Origin: Cinclus cinclus
Lineage: Eukaryota; Chordata; Aves; Passeriformes; Cinclidae
Reading direction: 5' to 3'
Assembly: GCF_963662255.1 (NCBI RefSeq)
Contig: NC_085047.1
Coordinates: 11,152,347 to 11,216,346, forward strand
DNA: 64,000 bases
Every line of letters begins with the position of its first letter. The first letter of the stretch is position 1. Positions 40,301 to 52,300 of the stretch are shown here, in pieces. The translations under genes were made by a program, and so were the position numbers. The notes beneath the pieces are model-generated. The model had not been told where the DNA came from and ran no database searches. It saw only the letters and a program-made list of their open reading frames with translations.

Positions 40301-43300
40301 ATTTTTCTCTCCCTTCTGTTCCCGAAGAGTTCTAGAAGCCAGTATTGCAGAAAATAAAGCGAGTTTAAAGAGGACGCATCCTGAGGTATGGAGTGACTCT
40401 CCAAACCCTTATGATCGAAAGCGGCAAGACAACTGCCCAGTAGGATTAAAGAATGTTGGCAACACGTGCTGGTTTAGTGCTGTCATTCAGGTAAGCACTC
40501 TTCACTAAATCAGCTGTGTGCATTCTTCACTGTATCTACTGGGAGGTGAGTCAGCTCATTTTAAGTGCATAATTTAAAATAATCTCTTTTCCTGGGAAGT
40601 TTAGGCTACTGCATGAGGTGTTTTTATACATTATTTATTGCATCCCTTAATGTGCCTCTCTGTAAGTCAGATTGAAGTGTAGAAAGGACTGGTGGTATAT
40701 CTAAGTGATACTTCAAAATGTTTCATATTAATAAGTTGTTGAAGACAAGGAGTTGACTCTCTCAAGATCCTGGGCTCACAGAGCTCATGCTGACATCAGT
40801 GATAATTGTGAATGCCTAAAAACATGGGAAAACTGGGTTACAGATAAGGAACCTATTTTTTTAAAATATATATATATTAAAAGGAGCACATGCAAGTGAC
40901 TGAAAGGGGGTGGCTGACAGTGAAGGTAGGTGGAAGAAATGAGAACTCCGTCATGGAGTGCTTACTCAAATGGCTACAGCTGGGTAGGGTAAAAGGAGGA
41001 ATAATTGATAAAGAAGGAAACTTCAGAAGAATGAAAGGGAAGGTCTGATATAGATGCAATTGCAACTGTTTTTGGTTGTTTTATGTAATACAATCAGTGT
41101 GTGTGCTTTTTTTTAAGATAGGGTGAGTAGGGAAATGAGTATAGCTATGGCAACTTGCCTAGTGAAAGCTAATATTCTGATATCAATAATTGATGTACAT
41201 AAACTATGAATCCATCTTTTAGGAGATGTGTGTTTCTGTAAATAATATGTAGATCTACTGAAGAGCATTTTAACCTACAGAAAATTGAGGGTGAAATTGG
41301 AATACAACAGTGGGAAATTTATTTTTAGTCTACTAGAAAAAAATATAGTCTGCAAGAAACAAATGTATTTTAACTTTTCATAGTCTGAGGTTTTGAGAGA
41401 AAGAAAATAAAATATTTAATACCCATTTTTAAAAAAATACTGTCAGTCTGAAGCACTTCAGATAAACTAATACTGTTACTTTCATACTCACTGTTGAAAG
41501 ATGGCTCCTGTATTTTGGGCTGAGTCCATTTAGATCAATGTTCTGCCCAGCAATTTCCACAAATGGATGCTCTCAGGGGAGTACAAACAGTATGCATGAT
41601 ACTGCTCTGGTAAAACTCTCCTGCGTCTCCCACAACTTTTGTTTTGGAAAGGTTGTTGTTTTTTTTTTTTTTTTTTAATTCTGTGCAGTTTATTTAGTTG
41701 GTATATCCCTGGGAACCTCTCTTGTGTGTTGTCTTTCTTGATGCTTGCAAACCTCTTGCACACAGAGTCCTTTGGGTAGGAGTTCCAAGTTGTGCTTCCT
41801 ATTGCATAAAGAACTGCCATGGTTTTGTGTGGTTTTTTTTGAACCTGGCTCTCACTATCTTTGTCCCGTAGCCTCCATGTCTCCTGGTGGACTAGACAGA
41901 AGTTAATTGCCATTACAGTTCTGTGGGCTGCTCTCCTGCTCTCTTTCAACACCTCATTGGCCTCTTTTTTTTCCAGGCTATATGCTCAATTGCCAGCTGT
42001 AGAGCATGTTCTAAGTTTCTCCAGTTCCTCTCTTTTAGTTGGGGGATGAGGGAAGCTCCTAAGATGTGACTATGCTGTGAATTGGGGGTGGTATGAGGGA
42101 GAGATATAGGCTCTTCAGGAAAGAAAAGTAGGGATGATAAGGAGAGGCACTGCCTTCCTCCTGAAGGAGTAGCTCAAATGTGTGTGGTACTTGCATTGGA
42201 CAAGGTGGCAGTTTAAGATGAGTCTGTGGATCAGGATCAGGGGAGGGGCTGGTAGAAGTTGCCACCACGATTAGTCTGCTACAGCCTACCCTCCTCAGGA
42301 TGGGTAGAAAGCACACAGCCTTCTTGAAAGGCAAGGAAGTCTCTGGATTACAGTCAGTGGTTCCCATGGGAAGCTTTTGTAAACATCCTGACCCTTGCTA
42401 GGTCCAGCACAGTGGGACACAAGCAAAACAGATTTCTGGAAGGTATGAAGAACAGCTTCTTAGTATGAGCACTGATGGCCAACTAGGGGTGATGCACAGC
42501 TATAATCTGCTGTTCCCCAAAAATGGGAGAACTTAAGGCAGAGTAATGTGGGTACTCTTGACTGCAGCACCCATGAAATAGTAGAGTTCAAGATGCTGGT
42601 GGGAGCAAGAAAGGAATAACAGGACCCAGACCCGGTGTTCAGGAGAGTAGACTTTATCTTCTAGAAGTTATCTGGGGTTCCACATGTGGCAGCTTGGAAG
42701 GGCAGAGATGCTGAGGAAGTCAAACAGCATTCCCTCATTGCCAGAATGGTCCATTCTGCTCTCAGGGAGCTCATAGCCAAACTTCAAGCAGGCAGTTTGC
42801 AGGATCTGGAAGCAGAGATGGGCTACTGAGGAGGCTGGAAAAGTTGTCCAGGCATGAAGGAATGGTATTAGTAAAGTAAAAGCTGACCTGAGTTGATGTC
42901 TCAAAGGTTGTCTAGGGTAACCAGAAGAGGTTTTGAAGTAATACTGGTCATAAAGGGCTGAGTGAGGAGAATGTTTGCTGAATGGAGTGGGTGAGGTACT
43001 CAGTGCCTTGCTTTGCCTCAGTCTTTACCAGTGAGATCTCCAAGACCACTGTACGTAGTTGAGGGAATTCTGAACAGGGGTTAAGGACTGAGTGAGAGAT
43101 TACCTGGGGAAACTTGTCCCATATAAGTCCACAGGACCCACTGAACTGTGTCCAGTGGTGATGAGAGACAGCGGGAAGAAGTCTTATCAAGGCAACTCTC
43201 ATTTTTGCAAAGTAGATGAGAATAAAAGAGGCTCCTGATGTATTTGAGCCACGTTTTTTAGTGCAGTGCATATTGGGAGGAGGACAGGCAATAGGAGTAA

Positions 43301-46300
43301 TTGAGATAAGGAAGATAAAGCCTGAATATAAAGAAGCATTTTTTCCATAAAGGCAGACAGGCAGTGGAGGCTGCCCAGAGAGGCAGTGCAGGGTTTGCCA
43401 AACCTTGGAAAGTTTTAAGATGCCTGAAAAAAAGTCCTGAGTAACCTGGTCTGATCTCATAGGTCAATAATATGAATAATGCTAGTTAGTTTGATGCCCA
43501 TCATCTTCTATAAATTCCAGTGTTGCTTTCCACCATGTACCTCACTTTACACATAGGAGCTTTGAATTTAGCTTTCTTCTTACATAGATACTCAGTCTCA
43601 TATGATGTTTTTGCCACTTCATGCTTTCCAACTCTGTTTCTACTACACTGCAAATCTTTTTACTGAGCAGACATGGTCAAAACTTCCTGTCCTTTTCAGA
43701 TCTCTTCTGAATTTTACTTACCCATGCAGAGTTGGTGAATTTGCAGTAACCTGCCTTCAGGCTGGAACTGATGATTGTTCCTCTCTTAATTTTTGATTGC
43801 CTGTTTATTTGTACCTGGATTACTCTTACGCATGTTGGAGGTTTTGGGTTTTTTTTTGAGGTGGGTCATTTTTTGTTGGTTTGGTTTTGTGTTTTTTAAT
43901 GGGAAGGATTTACTTACCTGCAGGTTGCGTGTAGGTAATTCTGTAGATAACAAAATTGAAAGATTTTTTTATTTGTTCTATGACCCCCACCCCCCACTGA
44001 TGTTTTTATGTTCTTAGGCCTCTTTTCTTTCAGCATTTAGTAATCTAACAGGTATTTGAATTTTCTGTGTTCCTAGAGATCTTTTGATATTTCCCTTGTT
44101 CATCTCTCCTCCTTTCCTTATTCCATTGCATGTGTAGCTCTTTTTGCAATAGCAGAAACATTGTCTTCGTCTTAACAGAAGCAAAGATTTTATTTCCATT
44201 AAGAGCTTTATGGAGCTAATGTGACTTGGTGTTTTACATTCTCTGTTGTGTAATCAGATTTTTACCTTCCTAGCAGTCCCAAATCTAAAGGACTGATTTT
44301 ACGTGCATGTGCATTTCTGTCAAAGACCTTTTTTATATAGGAAAATGAGAATCTTTAAATAAATATTTTTATGGAAACTCGGATTTTTAATTTGTTAATC
44401 GCAGAGATAAGAGCTGAGGGCAGAGAATGTAAAAACCTATGCTAGACCTATGATCTCATGTTATTTATACCCAGTGTGCAACTTTATACCTTGAAAACAG
44501 ATTAGAAAGAGACCTAGCTAGTTCTGATGGTCACCAGCCATACCATGGGAAAGTCTGTGGTGTCTGGAATTATAATGACTTGATCCTAAAAGATAGTGAA
44601 ACTTCTGGAGTTAGGTCTATGGAATGTAATTCAAGCAAACCACTGAAAGATTTATAACCTCACTTGGTTGAAAATTTAGGTTATTAATACTATCTGTCAG
44701 CCAGGAAGATTTATGTTTCAAGCAACCATCCCAGGAAATTTAATGCATGTTAATTTAGAACATTAGCTAATACCATATTTATTTATCCACAGGGCAGATT
44801 GACTACTTGGGTTGCATTGACTATGTAGAATTATTTTCTTGCTTTCTTTGGGTGGCTTTTGTAACCTGACACATCACATAGGTCAACAATATCTAAATGT
44901 TAACTACTGTCAATCACAATGATATATTGTGTAATATAATCTAAAACTAAATTGCAGAGAAAGAAAAGCCTTCTATTTAAGGGGTGCTTGTTAAGGAAAA
45001 AGAGATTTTGACATTTTGATGGTTTGTTTTTGCAATGTATGTATTTTATAGGCACCAGTTAACTGACTTAGTGAAATGCAGTCATAAATGGTTTGTGAAT
45101 TTGCATTAAGAGTATGAAATTCCTGAAGAGACATTTGTAGTGAGTGACAGCAAACTCTAACAAGATTCAAACATCGCTGGAAACGTTGCCTTTACCCTGC
45201 ATTTATTTGTGCCTTAGAGAAATAGGCACATGTGGAAGTCATCCTCCTCTGCGGGGGAAGAAAGGAGTCTCTTCAGAGGGCTCTGAAACAAAGTTTTGCT
45301 TTCAACAGTTACATTCAGCAGCCTTAGAATGAACAGTAGTATTTTTCCCACAGTGTGACTTCTAAAAATCTTGCTCTTGAGGACTTCTGACTTGATAATA
45401 ACATGAATTTAAAACTGATTCCCCAAGAGAGTATGTCAAAACAAAACTGTATTAAATCATGTTCATTTCTTCCTTACCTGCCAAGAAATTAATCGAGTTC
45501 CTCAACACTTTTTCTACGTCTTCTTAAACTTGTAATAAACCTCCATTTGGGACAGGAGTTCACCCGTGCATGATTTTGCTACTGTTTGGTTAGATGAACA
45601 CTTATAAATGGATCCATAAATCTTGAGGCTTTAGAACATTTCTGTGTTGATTGTGTGTTGTGTTCTTTTAAAATTCTCATTATTGTGACTACATATATCT
45701 GCTCTTGAAATAGAACTCAAGACATCAAGTTCCTTAAAGAAACAAAACACAAATATACCACTGTATGTTTTCACTTCTCTGCAGTAGATTTTAATGGCCC
45801 CCTTGTGAAAAGGTAACGTCACAGTTTTTCTTGGCTGTAAGAGTTTACAGCCTGAAAATGGCTTAGAAATAATAAATTTGTGGAGTCAGTGGAGTGGTTC
45901 CTTCATCTCATGCTGAGCACAGCTTAAGAGTTTCCAGGACATGGGATGTAGAAGGCAAGTAACTCACAGGACGTGGATACGTTGTTGGAATCATGTCTTA
46001 GGCTTGCTGCCTGTGCAATTTCTCCTCCAGATGTTTAGGTTTAAGATACTGAACCAGAGTTAAGTTTGTTGTGGAGTCCCAAGTGGGGTTCTGGTCATGT
46101 ACAGGAAGTAATGTCCTGGCAGGACCTGCCCTGTAGGAAAGGTGCCATGGGAGCTGCCCAGGTCGTTCAGAGAATGTCACTGACTCGGTGTGCCAAGGTA
46201 GATTTCTGTGGGAGAAGGAAAGTGTGTGGGGAATCAGTGAAAACTGTACTGTGAATGCTGTTGTTTCCCCTTTCTCCAGTCCCATTCCTCATGTACCATG

Positions 46301-49300
46301 TGCACTCTCTCCCCCAGTCTCATGACTTCCAGAGGGCCAGGTTGCAGCTCCTCCCATTACCAAATGAGGTATCCCAAAAGGACAGCTGGGGCTTGGCATC
46401 CCCACACTCCTTTTTCTGTGAGTCTGTCAGAGTCTGATAAGATTTTTTTTTTTCCTCCAGAAGTGCATAGTTTGCTGAATGAAGTTAACAAGCATAAATC
46501 TCCAAGGGCACTCTTTAACTTCTATTCAGGGTCCCTAACACCACTTCTGGCATTTTACTCTGTTACATTGTGTTTGGGAGCAGGCTTCTTGTTTTCCTGA
46601 TGTCAGTATATTTGGGATTAGGATTTCCTTTGATCCTAGACTTCTAGTTCTGGGAAGAAGTGAACTACCTTGATGGGTGAGAATCAAGCATTTTCTTCCC
46701 AGTTGGGTGGCTTAACTACTTACCAATATTGTTCTTCTTTAAAGCAGCCTACACAAGTAGCTGCTTTTACATTATTTTATGCTTCTTATTTGCCATGATG
46801 GATGGAAAGGATTGTGATGGATGATGTGGTAGTTCATTAATACCAAAACGCCTAGGATTATTTTATTAAATGTGCAAATTTATACATTGTACATGAATCC
46901 CTTGCTTCCCTGGGCATGCAGTGCCAGGTTTTAGGCTGAAGAACATTCAGTGCTCAATCCCCAGATGAGTTAAAATGGTCATTGATGGGATACTTTCTTT
47001 CCACTGTTTCCACAGTGGAACAGCCTGAGGCAGGGGTTGGTGGGGGATATATGATATAAACTGCTCTGTAGAGTTTCATGGGCAGAGGAATAATGATGTT
47101 GGAAATCTATTTTCTTGCTTACCATTCCTCTCTCACTCTGTTTCTCTGTAAAGTGAACCTGTCCCTTCCAAATTCAGTCATCCTATGATATTTGCTGACA
47201 GGGTATTCCTTTTCCTGCTTTTTGTGTTTTTGTAGTCGCTGGTTCCCTCAGGCTGCTTGTATGATATTTCAAACTCTTACCTTACATTTGGTGATTGGTA
47301 ATATTGCAATATCTGTTGCAAAGGTACGGAAAGCTTTAATGGATCATGGCTTTCATTTTGACTCATAAATAGTTGCTTAATTAAAATGAAGGATACAGCA
47401 TGCATTGTTTAGGTGTGTTATTTAAATTTACATTGCTAAATTTGGGCAGGAAGTTGAAAACTGTAACCATGAAAGGAAATGTTGGCTGTGATTTTTTTGT
47501 CCTAACAGCGTTTGGTTTTTTGGTTTTTTTTTTTTTTTTTGGGTTTTTTTTTTTTTTTTTTTTTGTTTTGCCATGTAATAGAGGAGTGGTTGGATGGCAT
47601 TTCTTAGTATGTGCCAAGACACAAGCATAAAGTGAATTCTTCTGGACACATATCATACTTAGCTGCCTTCTGAATTGCAGTAATGTTCTGAGTTTGTTGC
47701 TATAAACAAGTAAATGTTCTCTAAATGCAGGCTGGTAATTCCATGGTGAGCTGTTTGTTTAAAATGTTGACTTAACCCAAGCCTGCTAGAGGTCTTAGTT
47801 TGACTTTGTAGCTCAAACAGTATGCAAGCTATTTTCCATCTTCTTCCATATTGCACCTCAGCCTTTTGGAGATGTGAGACATGATAACTTAAAACTGCAA
47901 TTTATACCTAGGTTTTCAGCAGTTTGGAATGCTAATTGGTTGTTTGTTTATAAATAAAAATATCCTTTTAGAGATATTTTTCAAAGTTTTTGAGACCTTG
48001 GATTGAATTTATTATTCTCAAATTGCTAAATATTTTCCTCATCACTACCACTGTACATGTGGGGTGGTTGTGCTGAAGTCCAGCCATCAGGCAGTGTCAT
48101 ATCTGTCTGTAGGAGTTTTTGTTTCAGAGGGCAAGAGAAAAAGAAAACTCCTCTTCCTATACATTTGCGGTGAAGTTTGAACAGGAACCTGCTCAAGTCC
48201 CAGCTTTGAAGCTGCTTTGCTCACTTCCCTTCTGTCTTCCTTATGTGAAATTGTCTAAAGAATGCGGGAGAAGCTTTGGACTGTGCCAAATCCTCAATGT
48301 GTATAAAGAGGCATAAAACTATGTTTTGGGTCGCTTCCTGATTTTCTTAATGCCTGTCATTAGTCCCTATTCTGGAAACAGGATTTACCACTTAAGAGGA
48401 GTAAGACACAAACGGATGAAGTGGGAGACAACCCCAGAATAAGTTATAAAGGGGGAGCAGGGTAGAAGGGAGCCTTGTGCCCAGCAGAGCAACTCTTGCA
48501 GTAGCAGCAAGCAGCTGCTTTATGGACTTTGTTGTGAGAAAGTGCTTTCAATAATATGAACCAAAAAGGGGAAAAAAATTGATAAATAGGAAAAGTCTGG
48601 AAAGTCTTAAAGAGGAAAGAGAAGTGATTCTTCCAAATTAGAACCAAAGAATGGCCTGAGTTGGAGGGGATCTTAAAGGTTATCTCTTTCCAACCCCCTG
48701 CCATGGGCAGAGACGCCTTCCACTGGACCAGATTGCTCAGAGCTCCATCTGGCCAGGCCCTGAACACTTCCAGGGATGGAGCCTATGCCAGTGCATCATC
48801 ATCTTCCCAGTAAAGAATGTCTTCCTTATATCTGATCTAAACCTACTCTGTGAGTGTGAATCCATTCCTTTTGTCCTGTCACTCCAGGTTAGTCTCTCTC
48901 TCTCTTTGCTGTAGGCTCACTTCAGGTATTGGAAGGCCCCAATTAGGTCACCCTGAAGCCTTCTCCAGGCTGAACAATCCCAATTCTCTCAAGATACAGG
49001 GATATAGAGTCCAAAAGGCCTGCAAGTTGCTGAGAACTGGACTCAGCCACCAGTTGCTCATGTTTTTGCAATATGGAGCTTTGGACAAGAATATTCAATC
49101 AGAGACATGCAGGAGTATTGAATCACTAATTGTGCAATATTTAGGAGTACTTTTGCTTTGAACCTTAACACTTCATATATTGATAATTCGTATATTTCAA
49201 GTTCTTGACACTATTGGAGGAAACATGGCAATTCATGCAGGTAGGACCATATATTCCATAGGTCTATGTTTTTCTTTGATTTAACATGAATGAAATGTTA

Positions 49301-52300
49301 ACCCCAGTAATACTCAATCTACCCCACTAAAACTGGATATGTATACCTTGAACAACCAAAATTGTTTATAAAATGAAGTAAGGACATAAATCTGATTTGT
49401 CATGTTGTCAGAGGCAAACTATTCCAAATAATATACTTTATGACAGGGCTCTATTTTTGCTTTTTATTATTAGAACAGTAATGTTGTATTCACTAGTTAA
49501 GATTGCTCTCTTTTTATTACACAAAATGAAGGTAGATATGGTCTTGGCTTTGTGGCTTTAAATAAAAAAATGAAATAAATAAATTAATATCAAATTGGAA
49601 ATGCATAAACGGCCCCAAATGGCTAAATGAGGAAAATGGATGTTGTGATATGCTAATACATACAAGTTTTCAACTTATACAATATCATGTTTTAGCTGAA
49701 TGCCACTACCTAAAGGAATTTGTTTTGGAGCTCTGTAGGAATGCATGCTTTCCTTTTTCCTTGCCCAGAGTTGCTTTTCAAGCTCTCCTAGTACGATATA
49801 TTTAGTTTTTGGATTTCTTCCTTCTGTCCTGTCTTTTCAGTGGGAAGCTGTATGTGTTCATGGTATTTTGAAGTTCAGGTTTTCAAGCAAACTTGTATAA
49901 AGCTGGTGCATATTAAAAATGCACAGTTCTTGTGAACATTTTTTGCCTTTTTCTTGTTTTTTGTTCTCAGTCCTGGAAACAAATGCAAAATTGGTAGTCA
50001 AAGAGAAGCAAATGTTTCCATCAGTCTGTTAGCAAAGTAGCTGGTTTTAGTGGCCAATGCTTACAAACTTTCACACAGGCTCTCTGGTGGTTTCTTGAAG
50101 CTTTCTGCATTAGCTTGTTGGATCGTCTTGTATCTAAACTCAGAAGCAGTGTTTTCCTACTCTTTAAGTGTTATTGGTGTTGGTAACCTTATTAATTTGT
50201 CTGTTAGTGGCTTGTAATGACGTGTGTTGCATACCAGGCATTTAGAGTTAATATACTGACTAATTTATATTCTTGCAGCATTAATGCAGCACCACAGTTC
50301 TTGAACGTTAAGAATTTATACTTCAGTCAATCCTTAGTCAACCTAAATTTTGGCAAGGTCCTTATGTTTGATAATCCTAGACTTTAAGGGAGGAAAAAGG
50401 GAAAAGCAGAGTGAGTTAAGGGAAACCAAGGCAACTAACATTTAGAAATTGTGTTTGAACTCAGTGTAAGTAAACATTACTCATAAAAGTGAATGCTTTA
50501 TTGACTTAGAGTATAGAAATTATAACTCTACCTAGTTCTCTCTGGTATGACTGAAAATACATAATAACCACTTAGAGCAGGGGAAAGCTACAGTGTTTTG
50601 TTGCTGTCCAGTATTGTTGGTGTGAATGCCTTAAACTGAGACTGGATTGCTGTTCTTGTTCTCGTTTACTTTTACTGTCTTGTTCACCCCCCAAAATTGA
50701 CAGAATACAAGGCAGTATTCTAAAAATCTCTTGATGTTCATGGCAATTTGAATTGGTATAACTTAGTCAAGTTTCCAGATGACAGCTTTTAAATGTTTTA
50801 AATGCACGAGGTGGGGGGGGGGGAGGGTGTGGGGGGGAAGCCACAAACCTACCTTGTAGAGTTTTTCTTTCATGCATAAGTTTTGCATGCTTTAGTCAAT
50901 TGTAAAGGTATTTGATCAAGGAGAATAGATGTGAAGTATCCCCCTTTCAGATGCAGCCTGTTTTCTTGCACCTTTTCTTGGACTCTTGAAACCTTTGTGC
51001 AGCTGAAGCCAAGTGGGTAAGAGGTGAGGTGCTGCTCCATGCAGTGTATTTGGAAAGCAAATGTGTTTGGAGCTTTAGGCTAGTGCACGGCACTTGGGCC
51101 CGGGTCAGTCTCTGCTTTGTCTCTTGGTGGCTGCAGAAGAGCAGCTTCTGCCTCATGGGCCACCTACCCTGGGTGCAGGGAGCCTGGACAGAAGTTGTCT
51201 CAGCAAACTGGAAAGTGTTTTGCCTTGCCCCTGTCTAGGCTCTGGGGTGGTTGCCTTGGGAAGTCTCCACTGGGCTTAGGTGAGCTTGGTTTTGTCTATT
51301 TACCTCATGAAGAACTACAGATTCCTCACTGAGATACTTCAGACACAAAAATAGTTGGTTTCAGGCACTTGCTTACACTTACACTGGGAAATGATCTTTT
51401 TTAAATGAAGGTCGAAGTTCCCTTAAGTTGATTTAGCTCAGTACAGGAGAGCTACAGTATGACACTGTCCTGTGTGCATTAGTGGTGTTGGCAGCAGATA
51501 AACTGTGAGAGCTCTGCTGCATCTCAAAACAGCCATGCGTAGTGTAACCTTTTCTGGCAAGAAGTTGAACAACTAAACATCTTGCATAAGAAATTTTGAA
51601 TAGTACAAGGCTGAAGAAAGAAAGAGCAAATCGGACGATCCTCTTAATTACTCTCAGCAGATTGCACAGGTAGGTTTGTTCAGGTCAGTCAGAAAGCATG
51701 GGATTATGTTCAGTAGAGTTCTGAATTAAAGCAATTGAATTTTTGTGAAAAGCTTGCTGTATTGAATGCCAGGCAAAAATGCTAAACTTAAATGCTAAAC
51801 TGAGTACAGTTTTCTGTATGCAATTTGTATGTTTGTATTATGAAATTGGCCTGTTCAGCTGCTTGGCACTTTGATGGCACTTGGATTAGTTATGGAGAGA
51901 ATTCACCCTTTGGACATTATATTTCAGCAGCTGGTTTATTTTGTACATAAAACATTGCTATGTTTTGCTTGATGAAGAGCCCACCAGTGGAATGCTATTA
52001 CATCATGAGACATAACTTCAATTAGTATCAGCTTCTACACTGACACTTGAATTAAATATTAACATTTTCTGTGCTTTGAGTAAGTAAACAAAGGACTCCG
52101 TTTTAACCTCCCATCTCTGCAAAGATGGATAAAAGGGGAACAAAACAGGAAAAAAAGTTTGACTACTCAGTTGTCTACCTCGATTCAGCAAGGTCAGAAG
52201 GGTCTTTTCTTGGCTGATGTTTTTGATACTTTTTACATCTAAAAAGAAGTGTGACCATGGTAGTCTGTTTTGTTGGGGATGCTGTATACTGTGGGGTATG

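Noticed and set aside
40120..40508. Possibility that the gene is USP28 instead of USP25
   Set aside because: The Cys box is shared, but [49 protein letters not shown] and [20 protein letters not shown] are USP25 type, and residue numbers for Lys99 and Cys178 match USP25.
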